Shown piece after piece: positions 28,863-40,588 of a stretch of 64,000 nucleotides of DNA. Source of the stretch: Shewanella benthica (lineage in GTDB: Bacteria > Pseudomonadota > Gammaproteobacteria > Enterobacterales > Shewanellaceae). The position numbers and the translations under genes were made by a program. The stretch spans positions 1-64,000 of the forward strand of contig JAKVHY010000018.1 in NCBI GenBank assembly GCA_023284085.1, given 5' to 3'. The first letter of the stretch is position 1. Every line of letters starts with the position of its first letter. Under the pieces are notes generated by a model. It worked only from the letters and a program-made list of their open reading frames with translations, did not search any database and was not told where the DNA came from.

Positions 28863-29711
28863 TTAGTGCTTATGTGAGGGATGGAATAGGCCAAAGATAA
28901 AGCTTAGAAAGCGAATGGGAAGTTTCGTTTTACGGTATTGTTTTAACATATACCAATGCCAAGATTGTTGCTTATATTCGAGCTTCTCTGACTCAGAGAG
29001 TGAATCGGCGAAAAGATCACAATAATCAATAATGTACTTAAGCTCTCGCATGGGGACTTTTTGTCGGTAGCCTCTTCCAGAATAATGGATGAAGTCGGCA
29101 TTTTTATAGTCATCATAACCGAGTAGCTGCATGCGATTGAAGTTAGACTCTACAGCAACACTCTTAATACCATCTCTTCTGATGAGATAATTGATGTAAG
29201 TTTGATCATAAAACTTAACTTCATTACAGATGGCCTGCATCTCTTCTACGCTTGCATTATTAAATAGGCCTGTTTCTTTGGAAACCAAGAACATACCTGA
29301 ATTGTAGTAGACAACTTGTTCATTTTCTTTGGGCCAATGAACAGCACCAAGCACATCGTTTATCTGTTCTGCCTGTTGCCCTCTATCTCTATGGCAGCCT
29401 TCATTAAACATGTATACAGTATCAAGATCTGGATAGAGTTCGAAAATATCTCTAGCTTCTGGTGTCACTATAATATCAGCATCAAGATATAGCACTCGAT
29501 CGTACTCTTTTAGCAGAACCGTGATATAGAGTTTCTCACACCAAGCTGGACTGGCATCAAATTTGGGGTTCTTGATATCTACTTTATAATGGAGTCGATC
29601 CGAGACAATAACATCGGCACCCACTTTTTTTCCATATGCTTTAAAGCTCTCTACAGCAGCTTTATACATAGGGTTATCGCCTATGGCGAGAGTGAAAATA
29701 GCTTTTTTCAT
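28863..29711 (-). CDS. GT-A type glycosyltransferase (family 8-like)
   Basis: A 282-residue protein with the metal-binding DxD motif in RVLYLDADIIV (about residue 75) and the N-terminal FTLAIGDNPMYKAA typical of family 8-like nucleotide-sugar transferases. YNSGMFLV and YDQTYINYL fit the same fold. No signal peptide. It probably works on the outer core or a surface sugar. It follows the family 9 gene upstream by nine bases on the same strand. Confidence 0.8.
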   Translation of the reverse strand: MKKAIFTLAIGDNPMYKAAVESFKAYGKKVGADVIVSDRLHYKVDIKNPKFDASPAWCEKLYITVLLKEYDRVLYLDADIIVTPEARDIFELYPDLDTVYMFNEGCHRDRGQQAEQINDVLGAVHWPKENEQVVYYNSGMFLVSKETGLFNNASVEEMQAICNEVKFYDQTYINYLIRRDGIKSVAVESNFNRMQLLGYDDYKNADFIHYSGRGYRQKVPMRELKYIIDYCDLFADSLSESEKLEYKQQSWHWYMLKQYRKTKLPIRFLSFIFGLFHPSHKH

Positions 29712-29720
29712 TGAAATACC

Positions 29721-30875
29721 TTAATTAGCAATCTTGGTCATCTGTTGATACTGCTTAAAAACCGTATCAACAGAAATATCAGAAATATGTCCCCTACCTT
29801 TACTCGCATATAATACATGTGACTGTTTGCTTGCTGGAGGAGCCCAATAGGGCTTCTTTTGTCGCATCATAGCGAGAAGAGGGCGCTTGGCTGCAAAGGC
29901 GAAATGTAAAATTGCAGTATCTACGGTTATCACAAAATCGGCACGTGCTATGAGTGAAGGCAGTTCAAAAAAGTGTTCTTTAACTGTGAATACGGCTACC
30001 TGATGCTGGCTTTGTTGGACGAAGTCTTCGGTGAGGGTCGATACCTGTTGAAAATCTTCTTGAGTAACATTGATTACAAAGCGGTAAGAGATGCCATCTT
30101 GAGCAATCTTATCGATTAATTCGAAGAGCTGTGTCAGCTGCCAATCTTTTTTCGGGTTAGTGGAAAGGTGATTTAAGAAAATCAATGGTCCCTGTTTATT
30201 ACGGTCACTGAAGTGGCTCGATAGCCATTCGTCCGTAACAGGTTCAACCTTAGCGGGTATGATTAAATTCGGCATTAGCTCTGCTTTAGTCAGAGAAAGA
30301 CCTGTGATATGACGAAAAATGTTTTCATATCTGTCTGTGATGTGATGAGCGCTGGGTAACTCGTCTGCCTTAAGGCAAAAAGTACGGTCTGAGTGGCGAT
30401 AAGTTATCGGGTTAAATAACCCCCAGGCTTTTTGCTTGGGCAGGCTAGAGACAATAAAAGCCTTAGGGCTAATCTGACGGGCAATTTTTGAATACTGTTG
30501 GCTCTTACTCACCGAGTGGCAAATGATAACATCATATTGATATTTCTTGGCTTGCTCTATTTGAGCCTTACTCGCCTCAACAGAATCAGTACATCCATAA
30601 CTACGTGTAAAGCAACCTTCGGTTTCGATCCATTGCTGAAGGATCTTACTACGCGATAGACGCCAACTCTCTGTATTACACCTGTTATCATCCAACCAAA
30701 TATCGAGTTCTATATGGGGATAGTGTTTCTTTAATGCAATAAGAAAGGTTTTTAGGTATAGAAAGTCTCCTAAGGCTACAGGAGAAATAAATAACAGGCG
30801 TTGACACTGTTTAAACTGTTCATCGGTTACAATCGACATAAAACTGATTTTGTTGCTTTTCGTTACTGCAAGCAT
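29721..30875 (-). CDS. Glycosyltransferase family 9 protein
   Basis: A 384-residue heptosyltransferase-family protein. LFISPVALGDFLYLKTFLIALK at about 28-50 resembles the GDxL N-terminal loop, and FVITVDTAILHFAFAA replaces the usual DTGPxHLA donor motif with DTAILHFA. It is more divergent than the other two family 9 enzymes here. It forms a two-gene unit with the GT8-like gene. Confidence 0.75.
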   Translation of the reverse strand: MLAVTKSNKISFMSIVTDEQFKQCQRLLFISPVALGDFLYLKTFLIALKKHYPHIELDIWLDDNRCNTESWRLSRSKILQQWIETEGCFTRSYGCTDSVEASKAQIEQAKKYQYDVIICHSVSKSQQYSKIARQISPKAFIVSSLPKQKAWGLFNPITYRHSDRTFCLKADELPSAHHITDRYENIFRHITGLSLTKAELMPNLIIPAKVEPVTDEWLSSHFSDRNKQGPLIFLNHLSTNPKKDWQLTQLFELIDKIAQDGISYRFVINVTQEDFQQVSTLTEDFVQQSQHQVAVFTVKEHFFELPSLIARADFVITVDTAILHFAFAAKRPLLAMMRQKKPYWAPPASKQSHVLYASKGRGHISDISVDTVFKQYQQMTKIAN

Positions 30876-31062
30876 ACCTTGAAAATCCCAATATTAAAAA
30901 GTTTTAGCATATTTTTGAGATAACAAGTTAAGGTGTACGTTGGCTGGTGGATCTTGAATGCTGTGAGCTAGTATAGATGCAAAGGTGTGTTATGATCCGC
31001 GGAATTTTACTCGATTAGTTTATCTAATTCTTATATGTATACTTCAGTAAAGAAGGTCTATT

Positions 31063-32133
31063 TTGATTTGCTTTGATATGCTGCATCCCTATTATTTACC
31101 GCAATATTTGCCCGTTATGGATGAATTGATTGCTCGTGGTGAATCGATACATTTCATTGTCTACCGTAGTGAAGATCAGCAAGCTGCATTAGATGCTTTG
31201 GTAGGGAAACACAAGTTGACCGTTACTTGGGTTGATAATGAAGAGCAAGCCTTGAGTTATTACCTTAAAGCGAAACCTACTTGGGTTGTTTTTGGTAATA
31301 CTTTTGCTAATGCAGCAAAACTGAAAGGGATAAGTAGAACGGCCTTAATGCAGCATGGTATAGGTCCTAAATCCTGTTATTACACCGTATCTGAATCAGA
31401 TATGGATGTTCGCTTTGTCGAAGGAGATTATCGACTCAAGCGTTTACAACAGCTGTTTCCAACTAAGACGTTTGTCGACACTGGCTACGCTAAACTCGAT
31501 CCAATTATTCGAGGCGTGGAACCTGGTTTAGATATTGAATCGTTAGGTTTAGACCCGAGTAAACCCACACTGCTTTACGCTCCAACGTTTTACCCTAGTA
31601 GTATTGAAAAAATGGGCCGGGATTGGCCTGCAGCATTTGCTGAATATAATATCTTGCTTAAGCCGCATTATTTCTCGCTGAGTAAGTCTAATTATAAAAA
31701 GCAAAAGCAATTACTTGAGCATTGGGGGCGATTCGATAACGTCTACCTTGCACCTGTTGAGCAGGCAAATTTATTGCCTTTCATGGCGAGTGCGGATCTA
31801 CTTATTAGCGATGCATCTTCTGCTTTATTTGAATTTTCGGCACTCGATAAGCCGGTTGTTTGGTGTGATTTTTATCATCTGCGCTGGAGTTATAGAGGCA
31901 TTTTTAAATTTCGTTTCACTAATCGTATGGATGAAGACCTCTATAAGTATGCGGGTGTTGCTATGCATGCGGCTTCATACAAAAATTTAAAGTCTGTGGT
32001 GGATGAGCAGATTGCTAGTCCCGAATCGTTTGCGGCGCAAAGGGCAAAATATACCTATGAGCTTGCGGGAAAAGTTGATGGCTTGTGTAGCCAGCGAATT
32101 GTCGATTACCTTTTATCTGATGAGGTTTCATGA
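31063..32133 (+). CDS. CDP-glycerol:glycerophosphate transferase-like protein (TagB/TagF family)
   Basis: A 356-residue protein whose C-terminal half is the glycerophosphotransferase domain: PTLLYAPTFYPS, ILLKPHYFS, LISDASSALFEF and KPVVWCDF. Such enzymes transfer glycerol phosphate from CDP-glycerol, classically onto teichoic acids. The start is a TTG; AGAAGG lies six bases upstream and no in-frame ATG precedes it. It overlaps the cytidylyltransferase gene by four bases, so donor synthesis and transfer are coupled. In a Gram-negative core cluster it probably decorates lipopolysaccharide or capsule with glycerol phosphate. Confidence 0.82.
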   Translation: MICFDMLHPYYLPQYLPVMDELIARGESIHFIVYRSEDQQAALDALVGKHKLTVTWVDNEEQALSYYLKAKPTWVVFGNTFANAAKLKGISRTALMQHGIGPKSCYYTVSESDMDVRFVEGDYRLKRLQQLFPTKTFVDTGYAKLDPIIRGVEPGLDIESLGLDPSKPTLLYAPTFYPSSIEKMGRDWPAAFAEYNILLKPHYFSLSKSNYKKQKQLLEHWGRFDNVYLAPVEQANLLPFMASADLLISDASSALFEFSALDKPVVWCDFYHLRWSYRGIFKFRFTNRMDEDLYKYAGVAMHAASYKNLKSVVDEQIASPESFAAQRAKYTYELAGKVDGLCSQRIVDYLLSDEVS

Positions 32134-32522
32134 GAATAATTACCTTTGGTACCTTCGATATGTTCCATATTGGACATCTCAGCATCATTGAGCGGGCAAA
32201 AGAATTAGGCGGGCATCTGACTGTTGGAGTCTCTTCAGACGCATTGAATTTTTCTAAAAAACAGCGATTTCCTATCTGCAGTGAAAGAGACAGAATGCGT
32301 ATAGTGAAAGCCCTTTCATGTGTTGATGAAGTATTTCTTGAAGAGTCGCTCGAACTAAAAGCAGAATATATAAATGCTCATCGTGCGGATTGTCTGGTGA
32401 TGGGAGATGATTGGCTAGGTAAATTTGATGAACTAAAGCCGCTTTGTGATGTGATTTACCTGCCTCGTACTCCAGCGATCTCTACTACTCAATTAATCGA
32501 AGTGGTTCGAGAGATAAAATAA
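32130..32522 (+). CDS. tagD: Glycerol-3-phosphate cytidylyltransferase
   Basis: A 130-residue nucleotidyltransferase. GTFDMFHIGHL contains the HxGH signature, and RTPAISTTQLIE the ISTT(S/T) segment of TagD/GCT proteins. It makes CDP-glycerol from CTP and glycerol 3-phosphate. Its ATG overlaps the stop of the TagB-like gene. The two-gene set is the only CDP-glycerol module in the window. Confidence 0.85.
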   Translation: MRIITFGTFDMFHIGHLSIIERAKELGGHLTVGVSSDALNFSKKQRFPICSERDRMRIVKALSCVDEVFLEESLELKAEYINAHRADCLVMGDDWLGKFDELKPLCDVIYLPRTPAISTTQLIEVVREIK

Positions 32523-32530
32523 AAAGTCGT

Positions 32531-32560
32531 TCGCCAAATAGTTTATAGACTATTTGGCGA
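32531..32560. terminator. Bidirectional terminator between tagD and hldD
   Basis: TCGCCAAATAGT and ACTATTTGGCGA form a perfect 12 base pair stem. On the minus strand a T-rich tract follows, so it should end hldD transcription; the plus-strand side has a weaker tail. Confidence 0.8.
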
Positions 32561-32574
32561 TTCACCAGATTGGA

Positions 32575-33534
32575 TTATTGGCCGATAAAGTGTTGTGTCT
32601 TAAGCCAGTCCAGATATTCAGGTACAGCTTGCTCTACCGTTTTAAATGCCTCTGTGTAACCTGCTTGACGAAGCCGAGTTAAATCGGCTTGAGTGTAATG
32701 TTGATAAGCGCCCTTCAACTTCTCTGGGAAGGGGATGTACTCAATTTTGCCTTTGCCGTGATAGTCAATGACGGCATTCGCCACATCGTTAAAGCTCTGA
32801 GCCTCACCCGTTCCGCAATTAAACACACCCGATATCTCAGGGTTCTGCCATAGCCACAAATTTACCTTAACTACGTCTTCGACGTACACAAAATCACGTA
32901 ACTGTTGGCCATTCTGATAACCTTCAACGCCCTCGAAAAGTCGACAGACTTCAGTCGCGTTAATTTGATTATTAAAGTGAAATGCAACGCTGGCCATGCC
33001 ACCTTTATGCTGTTCACGGGGGCCGTAAACATTGAAGTAACGCAGGCCTGCGACTTGAGAGGTTAATTTCTGCTGTCTAACATATTGATCGAAGAGGAAC
33101 TTAGAATAAGCATAGACGTTTAATGGCTTCTCGAATTCGCGCTGTTCAACGAATTTATCGCTGCCACCATAAACAGAGGCCGAAGAGGCGTAAATAAACT
33201 GACAATTGTTGGCCTGGCAATAATGGAGCATGCTCTTCGAATACTCATAGTTATTTGCCATCATGAATTTTCCATCCCACTCAGTAGTTGATGAGCAAGC
33301 ACCTTGATGGAATATCACTTCAAGTTGGCCGTCGAAGACGCCAGACTTTATCTTGGCAAGAAAATCATCTTTATCAAGATAGTCGGCGATTTCACAGTCT
33401 GCTAAATTAAACATCTGTGTACCATCGCTGAGATCGTCAACGGCAATAATGTCGTTGCGTCCCATATCGTTGAGTGCTTTGACTAAGTTACTGCCGATAA
33501 ATCCTGCGGCACCTGTGACAACAATCATATTCAT
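32575..33534 (-). CDS. hldD: ADP-L-glycero-D-manno-heptose 6-epimerase
   Basis: A 319-residue extended short-chain dehydrogenase that makes the heptose donor for the inner core. It has [25 protein letters not shown], the catalytic [11 protein letters not shown] and [12 protein letters not shown]. It follows a family 9 heptosyltransferase gene by about 65 bases on the same strand. Confidence 0.96.
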   Translation of the reverse strand: MNMIVVTGAAGFIGSNLVKALNDMGRNDIIAVDDLSDGTQMFNLADCEIADYLDKDDFLAKIKSGVFDGQLEVIFHQGACSSTTEWDGKFMMANNYEYSKSMLHYCQANNCQFIYASSASVYGGSDKFVEQREFEKPLNVYAYSKFLFDQYVRQQKLTSQVAGLRYFNVYGPREQHKGGMASVAFHFNNQINATEVCRLFEGVEGYQNGQQLRDFVYVEDVVKVNLWLWQNPEISGVFNCGTGEAQSFNDVANAVIDYHGKGKIEYIPFPEKLKGAYQHYTQADLTRLRQAGYTEAFKTVEQAVPEYLDWLKTQHFIGQ

Positions 33535-33598
33535 CTTCCAATTTTCAGGCGAGTTGAGCGGATCTCAAGTCGCGATAATTATTCACTACTTGCTTAAT

Positions 33599-34612
33599 TT
33601 AAGCATAATGAGTATCTAAGTAAGCCACTACATCTTTTTCGACAGTGTTAAAATCGATTAGCGCCATGTTTCGACCCGTTTTTTTACCTATTGGTGGCGT
33701 GTAAGATAAACGTTTATCTCTATGAGACAGTGTTTGCCAGCGAACTATAGGTGCGGAACGTCTGCCGGCATAAAAACCAACGGTTGCCACATTATGTAAG
33801 CCTGCGATATGTAGTGGACCCGTTGAGCCCGCTATAAACATATCTGCTGCAACGATAGATTTTGCAAAGTCAGCCAGACTCGAAAGCGGTTTTGCCATGA
33901 TAACTTTGACAGATTCTTGGTCGAGTTTGTCGAAAATCTCTTGGGCTAATCGCTCTTCATCTCCGCTAAACGTCAAAACGAATTTGCAGTTTACTCGTGT
34001 TTTACGGTTAATATTGATTAATAATCTTGCAAAATCAGCAGGTGACAAGCTTCCAGATGAACCGCCTGTTCCTGGATGCGCGAAAATTAATTTTTCATCG
34101 CCTTGGTGGTGGTAATAACTTTGCCACTTTTCACGTTCGGCACTCATGTCCCAATATTGCTGAGGTAGTGTTGGGATTGGGTAGCCATGCTGTGTTAGAA
34201 AGTGCTCCACAAGCATGCATCCACCACGCCAACAAGGCTCTCCGATCTTGTATCTCGCGTCTGCCGTATGGCGGTATAAATATTGGTACCAATTGTGTTT
34301 AGGTGCCAGCTTATAGGCGGTATCGAGATGGTGTACCATCTTGTAAATTCTAAACTCTGAACATGAGACGATCACAGCGTCGTATTTGCGAGCAATAAAT
34401 TTTTCGGTAATGGCTTTATCATCACCAGTATCGACAATGACATGATCTACATATGGACAAGCTTCTGCGAGTGCTTGTACCGCGGGAGCGACGAATACCT
34501 CAATACTGGCTTTGGGCATTGCTGTCTTTAACAAACACAATGCCGGCCAATAAAGGACAAAATCGCCAATCTTGTCATGGCGGATAGCTAAAACTCTTTT
34601 GATCATATGCAA
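33599..34612 (-). CDS. Glycosyltransferase family 9, heptosyltransferase
   Basis: A 337-residue GT-B enzyme. VLAIRHDKIGDFVLYWPALCLLK at about 6-28 is the family N-terminus, and MFIAGSTGPLHIAGL carries the donor-binding STGPLH motif. FAHPGTGGSSGSLSP resembles the heptosyltransferase loop at the phosphate site. Because hldD lies next to it, a heptosyltransferase of the inner core is likely, but waaC and waaF roles cannot be separated here. Confidence 0.87.
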   Translation of the reverse strand: MHMIKRVLAIRHDKIGDFVLYWPALCLLKTAMPKASIEVFVAPAVQALAEACPYVDHVIVDTGDDKAITEKFIARKYDAVIVSCSEFRIYKMVHHLDTAYKLAPKHNWYQYLYRHTADARYKIGEPCWRGGCMLVEHFLTQHGYPIPTLPQQYWDMSAEREKWQSYYHHQGDEKLIFAHPGTGGSSGSLSPADFARLLININRKTRVNCKFVLTFSGDEERLAQEIFDKLDQESVKVIMAKPLSSLADFAKSIVAADMFIAGSTGPLHIAGLHNVATVGFYAGRRSAPIVRWQTLSHRDKRLSYTPPIGKKTGRNMALIDFNTVEKDVVAYLDTHYA

Positions 34613-34994
34613 GCAACCAATTTTTGGGAATTATTCATCATATTCAATATGCAGCTAATATCTGCATCCCCGATAAACATTTAATCTGAAAACGAGAAAA
34701 TCATCGCAAATGATAACAGTTTTATAGTGGTTAAACTCTACTATTGACTCCGGGATAAATGGATTTTCAGATTAGATTTCGATTAACAATAGCGATATAA
34801 CTCTCGCCTTAGTCTTGTGATGGTAAATGTTGTTAAGGAGTGGCTAAATGACATGTTTTTTCTGTCTTGCTAGGTAATACCAGTTGCATTAAATATATGA
34901 ACAACAGCCTTAAACAGAAATAGACTGTAAAGGTAACAGCGGCAAGAAAAATTAGGTACAATCAGTGTCTAATTTTGCAAAAGATAAGAGTGTT
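34613..34994. other. Divergent intergenic region, no gene seen
   Basis: Separates the heptosyltransferase (minus) from hldE (plus). It is AT-rich and should contain promoters in both directions; no repeat or RNA was recognised. Confidence 0.4.
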
Positions 34995-36907
<1,913 letters not shown>

Positions 36908-36914
36908 TTAAGTC

Positions 36915-38406
36915 ATGATAAAATTGTTAACTCTTCTCTTGCCAAACTAGGATTAGTTTTTAGTCTGGTTTTCTCATCTTCCCTGTTGGCTGCGCCTTGG
37001 GTAGATGTTGCCGATATCTATCTCAGAGCAGATATTCAAGCCCTTGCCGATGCTGGTGTTATTACCGTGCCCGTCAATACCTATCCTCTTATGTGGTCTG
37101 GTATTGGCGTCGATCTAGCTAAGACTGAGCCATCAGTTTTGACCCCAGCCTTGGCTGAGGCATATGCGAGGGTGAATTATTATTACCGCAGTGCCGTCGG
37201 CAATCGGGGTAATACTCGTATCAAGGCCGCCGCGGCAACAGATGCGGCGCGCTTTCAACATTTTGGTGCAGATTATCGAGAGCAAGGTGATTTTCAGGTT
37301 TCCCACGAGTACATGGGTGAGCGTTTTGCTTTCAAGGTGTCGGCATCGGCTCATTACGAGCCCGCAGATGATTCATATTTCGCCTCGATGATTCATATTT
37401 CGCTATGGCTCTGGGTAATTGGATGATCACTGCCGGGGCTGTCGAGCAGTGGTGGGGACCAGGTTTCGACTCCGCATTACACCGGTCGAACAACGCCCGA
37501 CCTCTTCCGTCAGTGATGGTGAGTCGAAATAATGCCGCTGCCTTTGAGACCCCTTGGTTGTCTTGGCTTGGCCCTTGGACGCTCACCGCAGGTATCAGTC
37601 AACTGGAGGAAGACCGCGCCGTCGCTAATCCGCTGTTGTGGAATTTCCGCAGCTCGATTCGTCCATTGCGTCAGCTAGAGATAGGCTTTTCCTGGTCGAC
37701 TCAGTTTTGTGGTGAAGGTGAGGAGTGTAGCTGGGAGAGTGCGCTTAAATCGATAACCGGTCAGCGTGATTGCCGCGGTGCAGGTGAGGCCGGATGTACC
37801 AATTATGGTAACCAGATGGCGGGCTATGATATTCGTTTCAGCGATACCTGGTTCAATATCCCATTTGGTGTCTATTACGAAAAAACCTGTGAAGATGCCA
37901 AAGGTTCAGCACCTTGGGATATTGTCGACTGTGGTCATTTTGGCGGTATAGATACTCGTTTCAATTTTGACAATGCTCAGTATAAGTTATTTTTTGAGTA
38001 TACAGATACCATGGTTGCCTGCGGTGAAGATGATAATGCCTTCAACTGTATGTATGAGCATTCAACTTATCAATCAGGCTCACGCTATTATGGTAAAACC
38101 TACGGCAGTACCTATGAAAGTGACGCGACTGTCTATGCCCTGGGGCTCATTGGCCAGTTCAAAGATAGCAAGGGGATCACTTCGATACTCAGATATGCCC
38201 AGTTAAATAAAGATGGCTCTAGCCCTGGAAGTGTTTGGGTGGCACAACGGCCGAAAGAAGACCTGTTGATGTTGGAGCTTAGCTATCGCATGCCTATCTG
38301 GAAGGGCATGATGAGTGTCGGCGGTACCGTGTCACGTTCCGAGTTTGATACTCAGGAGAGCGAGTCCGATGCTAGCCTGTTTGGCACTTATGAGTATAGG
38401 TTTTAG
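36915..38406 (+). pseudogene. Broken Wzi-family capsule assembly protein
   Basis: The protein would be a secreted outer-membrane barrel of the Wzi/capsule assembly family (signal-like LGLVFSLVFSSSLLAA, then WVDVADIYLRADIQALAD, later GAVEQWWGPGFDS and SNNARP). Two lesions interrupt it. First, the ATG at 36915 (MIKLLT) is out of frame with the signal peptide. Second, a near-perfect 20-bp tandem duplication at 37367-37406 adds 20 bases and shifts the frame, so the 5' part stops at 37426 and the rest resumes from YFAMALGNW. Removing one repeat copy restores a continuous frame. The 3' part from 37405 is open to 38406. Wzi proteins attach capsule to the cell surface. Confidence 0.8.
37367..37406 (+). 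repeat. 20-bp tandem duplication causing a frameshift
   Basis: GATGATTCATATTTCGC occurs twice, at 37367 and 37387, with a 20-base period. The second copy is followed by the sequence that continues the Wzi reading frame. It is a probable recent slippage or duplication event. Confidence 0.9.
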
Positions 38407-38412
38407 AAGGCT

Positions 38413-38545
38413 TGAGTTCCTAGGTGCGAGCGGTAAGGTTCGCACCTCGTCCTTAGTTTCCTAGAAGCAGCTCGCTGCGCTCTTGCAGTGAGCCTGCGAA
38501 CGTCCTCGTAGCCACATAGTGGCGTTCTCGAAGGCGTTTTTTCAG
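38413..38545. repeat. Mosaic mini-hairpin repeat element (E2)
   Basis: Begins with the hairpin AGGTGCGA-GCGGTAAGG-TTCGCACCT (38421-38447), continues with GAAGCAGCTCGCTGCGCTC and ends with TCCTCGTAGCCACATAGTGGCGTTCTCGAAG at 38503-38533. The last part is the reverse complement of 16914-16945 apart from the apical bases. It lies between the Wzi pseudogene and mutM. Confidence 0.65.
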
Positions 38546-38549
38546 CCTT

Positions 38550-39365
38550 CTACCTCGCCTGGCAGATACCGCAAAATACCGTAGCCCGCTGCCCCTGTTT
38601 TATCTCGCTGAGTAGATTGCCGCATTGGGTGCAAGTCTTGCCGCCGCGACCATAGACATGCAGTTTTTGAGCAAAATAGCCTGGTTTACCGTCGGCATTA
38701 GTGAAGTCTTTCAGTGTCGTGCCGCCTTGTTTGATGGCACTAGCGAGTATCTGCTTAACGTCGGTAACTAAGATGGTTAAGCGTTCGATATCTAGTCTTC
38801 CTGCCTCGGTCTGTGGGTGGATCCCCGCCGCAAATAGCGCCTCATTGGCGTAAATATTACCTACACCGACCACGATATGGTTATCCATCAGGCAGAGCTT
38901 TATCGCTTTTTTCTTGTTCTTTAGTGACTCAAACAAATACTTAGGGGTAAAGTCATCTTTTAGCGGCTCAGGTCCTAACTTTGATAACAGTGGATGTGCT
39001 TCTTCCGGCAGTTCACACCAGAGCCAGGCCCCGAAACGGCGGGGGTCGTTAAACCTGAGTATCTTACCGCTGGCAAGCTCGAGATCGATATGATCATGCT
39101 TCTCCACTGGGGTACTTTTAGACACTATGCGTAAACTGCCCGACATGCCCAAGTGGACAATCGTGGTGCCGGCGTCGGTGTCGATAAGTAAATATTTAGC
39201 CCTGCGGCGCACGTTACGTATCACCTGACCGACTATCTGCTGCGCTATCTGGGGCACGGGCCAGCGCAGGCTAGCATTGCGTACCACTAGGCCGATGACT
39301 TCTTGGTCGACAAGATGTGGACTGATTCCTTGGCGGGTAACTTCAACTTCAGGCAGTTCGGGCAT
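38550..39365 (-). CDS. mutM: Formamidopyrimidine-DNA glycosylase
   Basis: A 271-residue DNA repair enzyme that removes oxidised purines such as 8-oxoguanine. The catalytic N-terminus is [10 protein letters not shown] after removal of Met. The helix-two-turn-helix region shows [12 protein letters not shown], and the C-terminal zinc finger has CTQCGN and CGICQ. Length and layout are normal. Confidence 0.96.
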   Translation of the reverse strand: MPELPEVEVTRQGISPHLVDQEVIGLVVRNASLRWPVPQIAQQIVGQVIRNVRRRAKYLLIDTDAGTTIVHLGMSGSLRIVSKSTPVEKHDHIDLELASGKILRFNDPRRFGAWLWCELPEEAHPLLSKLGPEPLKDDFTPKYLFESLKNKKKAIKLCLMDNHIVVGVGNIYANEALFAAGIHPQTEAGRLDIERLTILVTDVKQILASAIKQGGTTLKDFTNADGKPGYFAQKLHVYGRGGKTCTQCGNLLSEIKQGQRATVFCGICQAR

Positions 39366-39410
39366 AATGAGTTCTCTGGATAAAGATATGGTTAGCTGAT
39401 TTTCGGCCGG

Positions 39411-39899
39411 CTAATTGTCGATTACAGCTTTGGCCTTGATAATAGGTGATAGGGCTTCACGTTGACTGGGGGGGATCAGATACCAGTTTTTGGCAGGCGA
39501 CTCGAGTAGCCCTTGCTTAGGGTAAAACTGCCATAATTGCGGCTGCTGTTTATCGGCTATCTGGATCACGACTCTCTGCGCACCGTGTTTATCAGTATCT
39601 TCATCAATAGTAGCGGGAAAATCAATATCTTGGCCTAGGGCTGACAAATGAATTTCACTCCATGACTTAGCCCAGGACTGGCAGTTGAGTACATCTGGGT
39701 GGCATTGCCAGGCTTTACTGCCCTTGTTGAGCCAGAGAGTATCGAGTTGTAGCTGTACTAAGGGAGAGTTGTCGTCGAATAGCGGCTGGGCATCGTCGGG
39801 GAGTTTTGCCGTTTTCTTATCTAACAGGGTGAGGATAGATATCATCATGATCGATGCGAGAATAATGATATTGTTCCACTTTTTCCGTGATAGCGCCAT
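39411..39899 (-). CDS. Conserved hypothetical single-pass membrane protein
   Basis: A 162-residue protein with an N-terminal membrane helix (about 11-26, IIILASIMMISILTLL) and a periplasmic remainder with two cysteines (CHPDVLNC) that could form a disulfide. No family was recognised. It lies 45 bases upstream of mutM on the same strand and may share its transcript. Confidence 0.65.
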   Translation of the reverse strand: MALSRKKWNNIIILASIMMISILTLLDKKTAKLPDDAQPLFDDNSPLVQLQLDTLWLNKGSKAWQCHPDVLNCQSWAKSWSEIHLSALGQDIDFPATIDEDTDKHGAQRVVIQIADKQQPQLWQFYPKQGLLESPAKNWYLIPPSQREALSPIIKAKAVIDN

Positions 39900-39989
39900 G
39901 ATGTCCGGTTTCAGTCTTGAGGTGACGATAAGAGATAAACGCAGTTTAGCATGCCATAAAACCAGCGGCTAATACCGCTTAATCACTTG

Positions 39990-40588
39990 TCCCATTGATG
40001 AAACGTTTCGCCTTCAGCATCAAATACGTGGCTGTTCAGCCACCGGTCGCATTCATAAAACGCAGTATCTGCACTTCGCCTTCCATATCAAACACATGTT
40101 CCTTGGGCTTGAGTTTAATCGCATCTACAATATGATGGTTTTTAGTTTTCTATGTCGGCGGGGGACTCTCGACTCAGCCCCCGGTCGCATTCATAAAACG
40201 CAGTATCTGCACTTCGCCTTCCATATCAAACACATGCTCCTTGGGCTTGAGCTTGAGCTTCATCGCATCTACAATATGGTGGTTTTTAGTTCTCTATGTC
40301 GGCGGGGGGCTCTCGAACTCAGCCACCGGTCGCATTCATAAAACGCAGTATCTGCGCTTCGCCTTCCATATCAAACACATGCTCCTTAGGCTTAATCGCA
40401 TCTACAATATGGTGGTTTTTAGTTCTCTATGTCGGCGGGGGACTCTCGAACTCAGCCACCGGTCGCATTCATAAAACGCAGTATCTGCACTTCGCCTTCC
40501 ATATCAAACACATGCTCCTTGGGCTTAAGTTTAATCGCGTCTAAAATCGCGGTTTTTAACTTCTCTATGTCGCCGGGAAACTCACGTA
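39990..40588 (-). repeat. Tandem copies of the moaA 3' end
   Basis: The last stretch of about 130 bp of moaA is present in the gene (from 40455) and again at 40322, 40177 and 40039 (starts of the GCCACCGGTCGCATTC segment), with periods of 133, 145 and 138 bp. A still more decayed copy is visible at about 39990-40035. The units contain the coding sequence for EHVFDMEGEVQILRFMNATGG, split across 20 residues, with substitutions and small insertions that block translation. They lie downstream of the moaA stop codon. Confidence 0.9.

Noticed and set aside
39990-40588. CRISPR-like array of direct repeats
   Set aside because: Units are 133-145 bp, without short spacers, and they derive from the coding end of moaA. 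No cas gene is near.
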